A DNA stretch of 64,000 bases from CAVSRC01 sp963730325. Its GTDB lineage: Bacteria; Pseudomonadota; Alphaproteobacteria; Rhizobiales; Kaistiaceae. Shown piece by piece: positions 44,108 to 52,134 of this stretch. How positions within the stretch are numbered: the first letter of the stretch is position 1; the number at the start of each line of letters is the position of its first letter. The stretch is from positions 434,001-498,000 of the forward strand of contig CAVSRC010000007.1 of assembly GCA_963730325.1 (NCBI GenBank), given 5' to 3'. The notes beneath the pieces were generated by a model, which ran no database searches, was not told the origin of the DNA, and saw only the letters and a program-made list of their open reading frames with translations. The translations under genes were made by a program, and so were the position numbers.

Positions 44108-45007
44108 ATGGCTTCACAGGACGAAGGCCGCTGGAGCGAACGACCGCTGCCGCCGAGGGCCGGCGTCGGCCTCAAGCCGGAACATTATGCGGTGATCCTC
44201 GAGCAGGAGCCCGATGTCGGCTGGTTCGAGATTCACGCCGAAAACTATATGGGCGCCGGTGGCCCGCCGCACCGCTACCTCTCCGCCATCCGCGACCGCT
44301 ATCCGCTGTCGTTGCACGGCGTCGGCCTGTCGATCGGCGCCGACCGGCCGCTCGACCGCGAACACCTCAAGCGCCTGAAGGCGCTCAACCAGCGCTACCG
44401 GCCGGGCATGTTCTCCGAGCATCTCGCCTGGTCCACCCACGAGACCGTGTTCTTCAACGACCTCTTGCCGCTGCCCTACAATCCGGCCTCGGTCGAGCGC
44501 GTCGCCGACCATATCGACGCGGTGCAGGAGACCGTCGGCCGGCGGATGCTGCTGGAGAACCCGTCCGCCTATCTCGTCTTCGTCGAGAGCACGATGAGCG
44601 AGATCGACTTTCTCGACGAGGTCGCCCGGCGCACCGGCTGCGGCCTGCTGCTCGACGTCAACAATGTCCAGGTTTCGGCGGTCAATATCGGGATCGACGC
44701 GATCGCCTATATCGACGCCTTCCCGGTGAAACATGTCGGCGAGATCCACCTGGCCGGCTACGCGCCGGAGGACGACGGCAAGGGCCAGCCGCTCCTGATC
44801 GACGCTCACGACCGGCCGATCGACCCCACCGTCTGGCGGCTCTACGAACACACCATCGCGCGCACCGGCCCGGTGCCGACGCTGATCGAATGGGACAACG
44901 ACGTGCCGGAATGGCCGGTGCTGTTTGCCGAGGCGAAGCGTGCCGACGCGGTGCTGGCGGCGGCGGTGGCGGCGGACAGGGAGAAAAGCCTTGCGCACGC
45001 TGGCTGA
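44108..45007 (+). CDS. bufB: DUF692 multinuclear iron enzyme (BufB/MbnB-like)
   Basis: The 299-residue TIM-barrel protein is related to MbnB, the iron enzyme that oxidises Cys in methanobactin precursors. Expected metal-site blocks are present: SLHGVGLSIG, FSEHLAWS, MLLENPSAYL, LLLDVNNVQVSA, EIHLAGYAP and LIEWDNDVPEW. With the DUF2063 partner it should modify core Cys residues of the DUF2282 precursor. It starts 80 bases after bufA and overlaps bufC by 17 bases. Confidence 0.92.
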   Translation: MASQDEGRWSERPLPPRAGVGLKPEHYAVILEQEPDVGWFEIHAENYMGAGGPPHRYLSAIRDRYPLSLHGVGLSIGADRPLDREHLKRLKALNQRYRPGMFSEHLAWSTHETVFFNDLLPLPYNPASVERVADHIDAVQETVGRRMLLENPSAYLVFVESTMSEIDFLDEVARRTGCGLLLDVNNVQVSAVNIGIDAIAYIDAFPVKHVGEIHLAGYAPEDDGKGQPLLIDAHDRPIDPTVWRLYEHTIARTGPVPTLIEWDNDVPEWPVLFAEAKRADAVLAAAVAADREKSLAHAG

Positions 45008-45761
45008 CGTCCAGGCGGAATTTGCCGCGGCACTGCGCGATCCCGCCATCGCCCTGCCGCACGGGCTGGTCGGTCCCGACCGCGAGCCGGCGCCGCGCCG
45101 CTTCGCGGTCTATCGCAACAACGTCATCGTCGGCATGGTCAATGCGCTGCGCTCGTCCTTTCCGGTCGTCGAGCGCATCGTCGGCGAAGACTTTTTCGCG
45201 GCGATGGCGCGCGCCTATGCGCTGGCCGAGCCGCCGCGCTCGCCGGTGCTGATGGATTATGGCGCCACCTTTGCCGATTTCATCGCCGGCTTCGCGCCGG
45301 CGGCCTCGCTGCCATACCTGCCCGATATCGCCCAAATCGAGCGGGCGTGGCGCGAGGCGTATCATGCCGCCGACGCGGAGCCGCTGACCGCCGAGGATTT
45401 CGCCGCCGTCGGCGCGGACGAGGCCGCCGGATTGAGGCTTGCGCTCCACCCGTCGCTCAGGCTGCTCAGGTCGCGCTTTCCGGCGCAGACCATCTGGACC
45501 ATGAACGCGGCCGACGGCGCGGTGCGGCCGGTCGATCTCGCCCAGGCCGAGGACACGCTGATCGTGCGGCCCGACGCGGAAGTCGAGGTGCGCCGCGTGC
45601 CGCCGGGCGGTGCCGCCTTCGTCGCCGCGCTTGCCGGGGGCGCGACGCTGGGCGAGGCGGCGGCTCAGGCCGCGGCCGAGGATGCGCGCTTCGATCTCGC
45701 CGGCAACCTTTCCGGGCTGATCGCCGCCGGCGCCATCACGGCAATCACGCGATCCGAATGA
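44991..45761 (+). CDS. bufC: DUF2063 partner protein (BufC/MbnC-like)
   Basis: The 256-residue protein has the DUF2063 N-terminal domain: LADVQAEFAAALRD, then RFAVYRNNVIVGMVNALRSSFPVVERIVG. This domain recognises the precursor and forms a complex with DUF692 enzymes. TTG 44991 is preferred because AGGGAG lies seven bases upstream and the protein then begins where the family does. The longer frame from 44925 adds an Arg-rich shadow. It overlaps the end of bufB, so translation is coupled. Confidence 0.9.
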   Translation: MRTLADVQAEFAAALRDPAIALPHGLVGPDREPAPRRFAVYRNNVIVGMVNALRSSFPVVERIVGEDFFAAMARAYALAEPPRSPVLMDYGATFADFIAGFAPAASLPYLPDIAQIERAWREAYHAADAEPLTAEDFAAVGADEAAGLRLALHPSLRLLRSRFPAQTIWTMNAADGAVRPVDLAQAEDTLIVRPDAEVEVRRVPPGGAAFVAALAGGATLGEAAAQAAAEDARFDLAGNLSGLIAAGAITAITRSE

Positions 45762-45772
45762 GGGGCAACGAC

Positions 45773-46267
45773 ATGACCAAGACCATGAGCGACGCGCCGC
45801 CGACGATGACGGCTCCGATCGAGCGGCTCCCCTGGCAGGCCATCTGGCTGTGGTTCCAGTCGGTGGCGCTGCTGGCGCTGCGCTTCGCGCTTGCCGTGCC
45901 GTTCTACCGCTCGGGGCTGACCAAATGGGACGGCTTCCTGTCGCTTTCGCCCAAGACCGCCTTCCTGTTCGAGAACCAGTTCAAGCTGCACCTCTTCGGC
46001 GGCGAATTCCCCTTCCCCTATCCGGAGGTGATGGCGACGCTGTCGGGAATCGGCGAGATCCTCTTCCCGATCCTGCTGGTCATCGGCCTGGCCACGCGCT
46101 TCGCCGCGCTGGGCACGCTCGGCATGACCGCGATCATCTTCCTGACCTATCCGGAACACTGGCCGAGCGAAGGCCTGCCATGGGCGGCGATGTCGCTCAC
46201 CATCATGGCCTTCGGCCCGGGCCGCATCGCGCTCGACCACCTGGTCGCACGCCTCATCCGCAACTGA
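45773..46267 (+). CDS. DoxX family membrane protein of the bufferin operon
   Basis: The 164-residue protein has about four membrane helices, with LALRFALAVPFYRSGLTKW at the start and GIGEILFPILLVIGLATRFAALG in the middle, typical of DoxX. It is the usual fourth gene of buf/gig operons; its job there is not settled, and respiratory or redox support of copper handling has been proposed. ATG 45773 follows GAGGGG and begins 11 bases after the bufC stop. Confidence 0.9.
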   Translation: MTKTMSDAPPTMTAPIERLPWQAIWLWFQSVALLALRFALAVPFYRSGLTKWDGFLSLSPKTAFLFENQFKLHLFGGEFPFPYPEVMATLSGIGEILFPILLVIGLATRFAALGTLGMTAIIFLTYPEHWPSEGLPWAAMSLTIMAFGPGRIALDHLVARLIRN

Positions 46268-46306
46268 CCGCTTGCTTCGCGTCGCGCGCTCCCTAAAAGG
46301 AAGCGC

Positions 46307-47365
46307 ATGATCTTTGCCAGCGACAATTGGGCGGGCGCTTCGCCACAGGTGATCGACGCGCTCGCCGGGGCCGCCCGCAGCGGCCATCCCGCCTATGGCG
46401 CCGACGACCTCACCAAGGCCGTCGAGCGCCGTTTCTCCGAATTGTTCGAGCGCGAGGTGACCGTCTTCCTGGTCGCCAGCGGCACGGTCGCCAATGCGCT
46501 GGCGCTGTCGGCCTATGCGCGGCCGGGCGGCGTCGTCTTCTGCCATCCCCACGCGCATATCGCGGTCGACGAGGCCGGCGCTGTGTCGTTCTTCGGCGGC
46601 GGCATCACGCTGACCACGCTCGACGGGCCGGGCGGCAAGTTTTCCCCGGCGGCGCTCAAGGCGGCGCTCGACCACATGCAGATTCACGTCCCCCATAGCG
46701 GCCAGGCGGTCGCGGTCAGCCTGACCGAGATCACCGAGCTGGGCGCGGCCTATCGGCCGGACGAGGTGCGCGCCATTGCCGAGGTCGCCCATGCCAATGG
46801 CTGCGCCGTCCACATGGACGGGGCGCGCTTCGCCAATGCGGTGGCCGCCCTCGGCTGTTCGCCGGCCGACCTCACCTGGCGGGCAGGCGTCGACGTGCTC
46901 TCCTTCGGCGGCACCAAGAACGGCTGCGTGGCGGCGGAAGCGGTCGTCTTCTTCGATCAGACGCCGGCGCGCGATGCCGCTTTCCAGCGGCAGCGGGCCG
47001 GGCAGGGCTTTTCCAAGAACTGGTTCATCGCCGCCCAGCTCGACGCCTATCTCAAGGACGGGCACTGGCTGGCGCTTGCCGGCCATGCCAACCGCATGGC
47101 GGCGCGGCTGGCGACGGCGATTGCGGCGTCGGGCAACGGGCGGCTGGCGCTGCAACCCGACGGCAACGAGATCTTCGCCGTCCTGTCGAAGGCGGCCGAC
47201 GCGCGGCTACGGGCGGCGGGCGCCGTCTACTATCCCTGGCCGTCCGAGACCCTGCCCGCGGAGGCGCGGCCGGGGGCGGATGACGTGTCCGTGCGGCTCA
47301 TCTGCAGCTGGCAGACGACGCCGGACGAGGTCGACCGCTTCGCCACGGTGCTGGCAGGCCGCTAG
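46307..47365 (+). CDS. Low-specificity L-threonine aldolase family
   Basis: The 352-residue PLP enzyme cleaves L-threonine or allo-threonine to glycine and acetaldehyde. The PLP lysine is K204 in SFGGTKNGC. VHMDGARFANA carries the PLP-ring Asp and the start MIFASDNWAGASP is typical of the family. It begins 39 bases after the DoxX gene and could be read from the same transcript, but the functions differ. Other beta-hydroxy amino acids are possible substrates. Confidence 0.9.
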   Translation: MIFASDNWAGASPQVIDALAGAARSGHPAYGADDLTKAVERRFSELFEREVTVFLVASGTVANALALSAYARPGGVVFCHPHAHIAVDEAGAVSFFGGGITLTTLDGPGGKFSPAALKAALDHMQIHVPHSGQAVAVSLTEITELGAAYRPDEVRAIAEVAHANGCAVHMDGARFANAVAALGCSPADLTWRAGVDVLSFGGTKNGCVAAEAVVFFDQTPARDAAFQRQRAGQGFSKNWFIAAQLDAYLKDGHWLALAGHANRMAARLATAIAASGNGRLALQPDGNEIFAVLSKAADARLRAAGAVYYPWPSETLPAEARPGADDVSVRLICSWQTTPDEVDRFATVLAGR

Positions 47366-47393
47366 ACGCGGACGTACCGTGACGCGCCATACG

Positions 47394-47421
47394 AAAAGAG
47401 CGCCCCGCGAACGGGGCGCTC
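47394..47421 (-). terminator. Rho-independent terminator of the small heat-shock gene
   Basis: A 10-bp perfect stem (47398-47407 with 47412-47421) is followed on the minus strand by TTTTCG. It ends the hsp20 transcript and may also stop the convergent aldolase transcript. Confidence 0.85.
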
Positions 47422-47449
47422 TCCTCATCAAGACCGAGGTCGCGAGAGG

Positions 47450-47914
47450 CTAGGCAGCGACCTGGTCGATCTGCGCCGCCTTGGAGGCGGTGTTGATCGC
47501 GATGGTGCGCGGCTTCATGGCCTCGGGAATGTTACGCACGAGGTCGACATGGAGCAGGCCGTTCTCCAGCGTCGCGCCCTTCACTTCAACGTGGTCGGCG
47601 AGCTGGAAGCGGCGCTCGAAAGCGCGCGAAGCGATACCGCGATAGAGGAAATCGTTCTCTTTCTGCTCCTCGCTGGCCTTCTTCTCACCCTTCACGGTGA
47701 GCACGTTCTCCTTCGATTCGATGGAGAGGTCGGCCTCGCCGAAGCCGGCGACCGCCATGGTCACGCGGTAGGCGTTCTCGCCGGTGCGCTCGATGTTGTA
47801 GGGGGGGTAGGTCGGGACGGTGCCGTCACTGCCGGACAGCGAATCGAACAGATTGAACATCCGGTCGAAGCCGACGGTGGAGCGATAGAGCGGGCTGAGA
47901 TCAAAAGTGCGCAT
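47450..47914 (-). CDS. Small heat-shock protein, Hsp20/IbpA family
   Basis: The 154-residue chaperone has an alpha-crystallin domain (about 35-130) with YNIERTGENAYRVTMAVAGF, ENVLTVKGEKK and ATLENGLLHVDLVR, and a C-terminal tail with the PRTIAI anchoring motif. It holds unfolding proteins during stress. ATG 47914 follows GGAGGA by about seven bases; the frame extends upstream to 48052 through the leader but is not expected to be translated. A sigma-32-like promoter and a leader that can mask the Shine-Dalgarno suggest heat control at two levels. Confidence 0.94.
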   Translation of the reverse strand: MRTFDLSPLYRSTVGFDRMFNLFDSLSGSDGTVPTYPPYNIERTGENAYRVTMAVAGFGEADLSIESKENVLTVKGEKKASEEQKENDFLYRGIASRAFERRFQLADHVEVKGATLENGLLHVDLVRNIPEAMKPRTIAINTASKAAQIDQVAA

Positions 47915-48017
47915 TTTCTGGTCCTCCAGTTGAGCGACAAGAGTTGAGGAACCTGTGGCGACCCGCCGTCTTGGCCGGGCCTGATGCCGTTCCCCGCGGA
48001 CCCGTTTGGCGTCCGCA
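47915..48017 (-). promoter_or_regulatory. Hsp20 5' leader, possible RNA thermometer
   Basis: The leader of about 100 bases has an upstream hairpin (48009-48014 with 47997-48002 approximately) and a proximal element in which GGTTCCTC (about 47949-47956) can pair, with one bulge, with GAGGACC of the Shine-Dalgarno. This is the arrangement of ROSE-type thermometers of rhizobial small heat-shock genes, but I do not see an exact ROSE consensus. Confidence 0.4.
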
Positions 48018-48024
48018 AGCCAAT

Positions 48025-48053
48025 AGGTGGGAACTGGAAAAACCCGAATCAAG
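48025..48053 (-). promoter_or_regulatory. Sigma-32-like heat-shock promoter of hsp20
   Basis: On the minus strand CTTGAT (48053-48048) and CCACCT (48030-48025) are separated by 17 bases, close to the rhizobial RpoH consensus CTTGAA-N17-CCANAT. It predicts a start site near 48017 and a leader of about 100 bases. Confidence 0.55.
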
Positions 48054-48261
48054 ACCTGCGACAGGCTGTGCAGCGGCGTTCAGCGTGGCGGCAACCTGAA
48101 CCTCACATGAACGGCGGATTCGGGCCGCGTTCAGGCCCGATTCGCATACTGGCGACAAGTTCGATCGGACGGCGGTCTTCCCCCGCAACACGCAAACCGC
48201 CCCGATCGCGGCAACAGGCCGGCGTCGATCCCGCCCCCCTCCGATGCCGGGTCCTGTGAAT
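48054..48261 (+). other. Unassigned stretch ending at a strong terminator
   Basis: This roughly 200-base stretch lies between the hsp20 promoter and a strong plus-strand terminator with no recognised gene. A frame from ATG 48107 to the stop at 48259 encodes 50 basic residues without a ribosome binding site. It may be an unannotated small RNA or a short peptide gene; the sequence alone does not decide. Confidence 0.3.
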
Positions 48262-48303
48262 GTCGGCGGCGTTCCCCGAAAGGGGGCGCCGCCGACGCAT
48301 TTT
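48262..48303 (+). terminator. Orphan rho-independent terminator
   Basis: A hairpin of about 14 bp (outer arms 48262-48271 and 48287-48296, inner C/G arms around loop GAAA) is followed by GCATTTT. No annotated plus-strand gene lies within 890 bases upstream, so its transcript is unidentified. Confidence 0.7.
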
Positions 48304-48394
48304 CCGCGCCCCTTGCTTGAGCCCCCTTTGTGGCTGCACTAATCAGGAAACGCCGGGCCGACGGGGCTCAGGGGCGCAAGCACGGTCGGGCGCG

Positions 48395-49339
48395 ATGGAA
48401 CTCCACGAAATCGACGGCAACCCGGTTCCGCCCGGCGCTACGGTGGGCGAGACGCTCGCCAGCGACGGGGTGCGGCTGCGCTACGCGCGCTGGCGGTCGA
48501 CGCCGAAGAAGACGCTGGGCACGGTCTGCCTGTTGCAGGGCCGCGGCGAGCAGATCGAGAAATACTTCGAGACGATCGGCGAGCTGCGCAGCCGCGGCTT
48601 TGCCGTCGCCGCCTTCGACTGGCGCGGGCAGGGCGGGTCGGAACGGCGGCTGCGCAACCGGATGAAGGGCCATATCGACAGCTTCGAGGAATATGACCGC
48701 GACCTCGAGGCCTTCATGCAGCATGTGGCGCTGCCCGACTGCCCGCCGCCCTATTTCGCGCTCGCCCATTCGACCGGCGCGCTGGTCTGCCTGCGGGCGA
48801 CCTATGGCGGGCGGGTGCGCTTCTCGCGTCTGGTGCTGGTCTCGCCCCTGGTCGGGCTCGGCAAGACGCGCCCGAGCCAGCCCAATGCCTTCCGCATCGC
48901 CGCCTTCATGACCGCCATCGGCCTTGGCGAGCTGACCCTTCCCGGCAGCCAGGCGCTGACCATCGACAAGGTGCCGTTCGATGGCAACTGGCTGAGCGAC
49001 GATGCGAAGCGCTACCAGCGCTCGGTCGATCTCTTCACCAGGCTGCCGCAGGTCTCGGTCGGCGCGCCGACCTTCGGCTGGCTCTACGCCGCCTGCCGGG
49101 CGATGAACGAGGCGAACGAGCCGGATTTCGGCCCGGCGATCCGCGTGCCGGCGCTGGTGGTCAGCGGCGCGCTCGACAAGCTGGTGTCGCTGGCGGCGGC
49201 GGAGCGACTGGCGGCGGCGCTCAGGGCCGGCGGCCAGGTGGTCATCCCCGGCGCGCGTCACGAGATCATGATGGAGCGCGACGCGATCAGGGCGCAGTTC
49301 TGGGCGGCCTTCGATGCCTTCGTGCCGGGGTCGGGATAG
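48395..49339 (+). CDS. Alpha/beta hydrolase, lysophospholipase/monoglyceride lipase-like
   Basis: The 314-residue protein resembles the PldB/monoacylglycerol lipase (Hydrolase_4) group. TVCLLQGRGEQIEKYFET carries the oxyanion region, FDWRGQGGSERR follows, the nucleophile Ser is in FALAHSTGAL, an acid lies in VVSGALDKLVS and the His in GARHEIMMERD. It probably hydrolyses lysophospholipids or monoglycerides in the cytoplasm; there is no signal peptide. ATG 48395 is used because the upstream frame (to 48260) runs through a terminator hairpin. Confidence 0.88.
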   Translation: MELHEIDGNPVPPGATVGETLASDGVRLRYARWRSTPKKTLGTVCLLQGRGEQIEKYFETIGELRSRGFAVAAFDWRGQGGSERRLRNRMKGHIDSFEEYDRDLEAFMQHVALPDCPPPYFALAHSTGALVCLRATYGGRVRFSRLVLVSPLVGLGKTRPSQPNAFRIAAFMTAIGLGELTLPGSQALTIDKVPFDGNWLSDDAKRYQRSVDLFTRLPQVSVGAPTFGWLYAACRAMNEANEPDFGPAIRVPALVVSGALDKLVSLAAAERLAAALRAGGQVVIPGARHEIMMERDAIRAQFWAAFDAFVPGSG

Positions 49340-49342
49340 GCC

Positions 49343-50131
49343 TCAATCGCCGGCCAGCATCGCCAGCGCCGCTTCGTGCACGCGCTTGTCGCCGCTGGCG
49401 AGGATGCGTCCGCCCTGTGCCGCCGAGCCACCCTGCCAGTCGGTCACCTGGCCGCCGGCACCCTCGATGATCGGGATCAGCGCCACGATGTCGTAGGGCT
49501 TCAGCCCGGCTTCGATGACGAGATCGACATGGCCGGCGGCGACCATGCAATAGGCGTAGCAGTCGAAGCCGTAGCGCGGCAGGCGGACGCTCCGTTCGAC
49601 GCGGTCGTAGGCGGTCTGGTCGGCGGGCGAGAAGATGCGCGGCGAGGTGGTGAAGAGGGCGGCGTCCCGGAGGCCGGGGCAGGGGCGGCTGGCAAGATCG
49701 CGCGGTCCGCCCGGCCCGCGATACCAGGCGCGCCGTCCGTCGCCGGCATAGCGCTCGCCGGTGAAGGCCTGCGCCATCATGCCGAGGACCGGCTTGCCGT
49801 GATGGAGAAGGCCGATCAGCGTCCCCCAGCTCGGCAGGCCGGTGATGAAGGCGCGCGTGCCGTCGATCGGGTCGAGCACCCAGACATAATCGGCATCGGC
49901 GCGCTCGTTGCCGTGCTCCTCGCCGATGATGCCGTGCTCGGGGTAAGTCTGGTTGATCAGCCGGCGCATGGCGGTCTCGGCCTCGCGGTCGGCGACGGTC
50001 ACCGGATCGAAACCGGACGAGCCCTTGCTCTCCACCGAGAGGGCTGCCCGAAAATGCGGCATGATCGAATCAGCGGCAGTGTCGGCCAATGCGTCGAGGA
50101 ATTGCGGGAGGCCGGAAAGGTCTGAAATCAT
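49343..50131 (-). CDS. hisN: Histidinol-phosphatase (inositol monophosphatase fold)
   Basis: The 262-residue protein has the metal-binding blocks of the inositol-monophosphatase superfamily: GIIGEEHG, WVLDPIDGTRAFITGLPSW and KPYDIVALIPIIEGAGG. The FITGLPSWGTLIGL wording is typical of HisN, which removes phosphate from histidinol phosphate in histidine synthesis. Inositol phosphatase activity cannot be excluded. It is convergent with the hydrolase gene with three bases between stops. Confidence 0.9.
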   Translation of the reverse strand: MISDLSGLPQFLDALADTAADSIMPHFRAALSVESKGSSGFDPVTVADREAETAMRRLINQTYPEHGIIGEEHGNERADADYVWVLDPIDGTRAFITGLPSWGTLIGLLHHGKPVLGMMAQAFTGERYAGDGRRAWYRGPGGPRDLASRPCPGLRDAALFTTSPRIFSPADQTAYDRVERSVRLPRYGFDCYAYCMVAAGHVDLVIEAGLKPYDIVALIPIIEGAGGQVTDWQGGSAAQGGRILASGDKRVHEAALAMLAGD

Positions 50132-50308
50132 GGCATATCACGCCAATTTGTTGGGCAGCAGGCGAGCGACAGCGTTCAGTCTTTAATTATAACCTCTTGA
50201 AATACAAGGTCGATTTCGCGGGGTGTGACAAGATTTCACCACAGGGTAACCGATTACATTTTCTCCCCCCTGGTGACTTGATATTTCGCACTGCGGGGCC
50301 AAAATATT

Positions 50309-50397
50309 GCGGTGCGATAGCGATATCGCACTGCCCTCCTTGGGCGTTTCCTCCCTAGACTTGGGCCGCCTCGCGCAAGCGAGCGGCCCTTTTTCTT
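50309..50397 (+). ncRNA. mmgR: MmgR/alpha-r8-like trans-acting small RNA
   Basis: About 85 bases form a 5' hairpin (50310-50318 region with 50326-50334), a middle segment with TTTCCTCCCT at 50347-50356, and a terminator stem (50363-50370 with 50380-50388, loop GCAA) followed by TTTTTCTTT. The ten-base UUUCCUCCCU is, as I recall, the invariant single-stranded core of the alpha-r8 family whose member MmgR limits polyhydroxybutyrate accumulation in Sinorhizobium. TTGATA at 50278 is a plausible -35 element with an AT-rich -10 region before 50309. It lies between the minus-strand hutG and hisN genes. The boundaries are estimates. Confidence 0.75.
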
Positions 50398-50423
50398 TGC
50401 CCCGCGACTTCGGGGCGGCGCGG

Positions 50424-51314
50424 CTATTCGGCCGCCTCGGGCCGCGACAGGAAGCCCGCCTCGAAGGCCAGCCCAAGTTCGTGCAGGAGGTGGGCGAGGT
50501 CGGCGGAGAGCTGCACGAAGCCGCCATGGGTCTCGAGCGTGCGCTCGTCCATATAGAGGCTGCGGTTGACCTCGATCTGCATGGCGTGCATGGCGCGCCC
50601 CGGCTGGCCGTAATGCTCGGTGATGAAGCCGCCGGCATAGGGCTTGTTGCGGCTCACCGCATAGCCGCGCCGGGTGAGGATCTGGGCGGAGAGGTCGGTC
50701 AGCTCCGGGGCGCAGCTGGTGCCGTAGCGGTCGCCGAGCACGATGTCGGGGCGTGGCCGGCCGTAGCCGCCGCGCACGGTCGAGGGCATCGAATGGCAGT
50801 CGATCAGCACCGCCACGCCGAAGGCCGCGCGGGTATCGACGACCAGTTGCCTGAGCACGCGGTGAAAGGGCTTGTAGATGAGGTCGATGCGGGCGAGCGC
50901 CGTGTCGACCTGGAGCGGGCTGGCGTAGATTTCCTCGCGCTCGGCGACGATGCGCGCGATGGTGCCGAGCCCGCCGGCGACGCGCACCGAGCGGACATTG
51001 GCGTAGGTCGGCAGCGCGCCGGCGAACATCTTGGGATCGAGCTCGTAGGGCTCGCGGTTCACGTCCAGCCAGGCGCGCGGGAAGTTGGCCCTGAGCAGCG
51101 GCGCGCCGAGGGCGCCGGCTTCCAGCATCAGCGCATCGACGTGGGTGTCCTCCGAGCGGCGGATCGTCTGGGCGTCGAGACGCGAGGCGGCGAGGAAATC
51201 GTCGGGGTAGCGGCTGCCGCTGTGCGGCGAGGAGAGCACGACGGGCAGGTCATGGCGCGGCGGCGCGACAACCTCGAAGGCCGGACCGCCGGAGAAATCG
51301 GGAAATGTTTCCAT
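50424..51314 (-). CDS. hutG: N-formylglutamate amidohydrolase family protein
   Basis: The 296-residue protein belongs to the HutG-type (PF05013) family. It has VVLSSPHSGSRYP, the metal-site region SEDTHVDALM, LLRANFPRAWLDVNR and IDCHSMPS. The family hydrolyses N-formylglutamate to formate and glutamate in histidine breakdown, but no other hut gene is present here and the true substrate may differ. ATG 51314 or 51326 could start translation; neither has a good ribosome binding site. It is divergent from cpdR. Confidence 0.88.
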   Translation of the reverse strand: METFPDFSGGPAFEVVAPPRHDLPVVLSSPHSGSRYPDDFLAASRLDAQTIRRSEDTHVDALMLEAGALGAPLLRANFPRAWLDVNREPYELDPKMFAGALPTYANVRSVRVAGGLGTIARIVAEREEIYASPLQVDTALARIDLIYKPFHRVLRQLVVDTRAAFGVAVLIDCHSMPSTVRGGYGRPRPDIVLGDRYGTSCAPELTDLSAQILTRRGYAVSRNKPYAGGFITEHYGQPGRAMHAMQIEVNRSLYMDERTLETHGGFVQLSADLAHLLHELGLAFEAGFLSRPEAAE

Positions 51315-51501
51315 CTGGCGTTGCACGCACGCACGTCAGCTACGGGGCCGCTCCGCCGGTGATGTTGCCAAGATCGGGGGGGCCTGTCCACAGCCTCGCG
51401 CCCCACGTTTCTGCCGCTATTCACGCGATCTTTACTCGGGTAAGGATAATCGGTCGGGCCGTTTCGGCCTGGCGAATCGCGAGGGTTCAAGAATTCAGAC
51501 G

Positions 51502-51861
51502 ATGTCCCGAATCCTGCTTGCCGAAGACGACAACGACATGCGTCGTTTCCTGGCCAAGGCGTTGCAAAACGCCGGGCATGATGTGGTTTCGTTCGACAAC
51601 GGCCGCTCCGCCTATGAGCGCATCCGCGAGGAGCCGTTCACGCTTCTGTTGACCGATATCGTCATGCCGGAAATGGACGGCATCGAGCTGGCGCGGCGGG
51701 CGACCGAGCTCGACCCCGACCTCAAGGTGATGTTCATCACCGGCTTCGCCGCCGTCGCCCTCAATCCGGATTCGAACGCCCCCAAGGACGCCAAGGTCCT
51801 GTCCAAGCCGTTCCACCTCAAGGATCTGGTCAACGAGGTGGAGAAGCTGCTGGCGGCGTGA
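51502..51861 (+). CDS. cpdR: Response regulator CpdR
   Basis: The 119-residue single receiver domain matches CpdR almost throughout: ILLAEDDNDMRRFL, phosphoacceptor Asp52 in LLTDIVMPEMDG, Thr80 in MFITGF, and Lys102 in LSKPFHLKDLV. Unphosphorylated CpdR primes the ClpXP protease to degrade cell-cycle factors such as CtrA and PdeA substrates; the CckA-ChpT relay switches it off. No output domain is present, as expected. Confidence 0.96.
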   Translation: MSRILLAEDDNDMRRFLAKALQNAGHDVVSFDNGRSAYERIREEPFTLLLTDIVMPEMDGIELARRATELDPDLKVMFITGFAAVALNPDSNAPKDAKVLSKPFHLKDLVNEVEKLLAA

Positions 51862-51957
51862 GGTCGCGGCGGCGGACAAGGCTTGAAGCGGGCCGGCCCT
51901 GCCTGATATAGCGTGGCCTCTTGTCGCCTCCGGGGTCCCGTTCCCGGTGGCCGGAAT

Positions 51958-52032
51958 GGGCGGTTAGCTCAGCGGGAGAGCACTACGTTGACATCGTAGG
52001 GGTCACTGGTTCAATCCCAGTACCGCCCACCA
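51958..52032 (+). tRNA. tRNA-Val (anticodon GAC)
   Basis: The cloverleaf is complete. Acceptor GGGCGGT (51958-51964) pairs with ACCGCCC (52022-52028). The D arm is GCTC...GAGC. The anticodon stem CTACG/CGTAG encloses TTGACAT, so the anticodon is GAC. The T arm ACTGG/CCAGT encloses TTCAATC. The discriminator is A at 52029 and CCA is encoded. Confidence 0.97.
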
Positions 52033-52134
52033 TCCCCACCAACGGCACCGATGGTTACGACAGGGCTCGGCCTTCTGGCGCGGGATGTTATGAGTGTGCC
52101 GGGCCGGCCCGGGCCCGGCATGGACGGGGAGAGG

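Noticed and set aside
50200..50397. 6S RNA
   Set aside because: The unit is too short and lacks a long bulged closing stem; the TTTCCTCCCT core fits the alpha-r8 family better.
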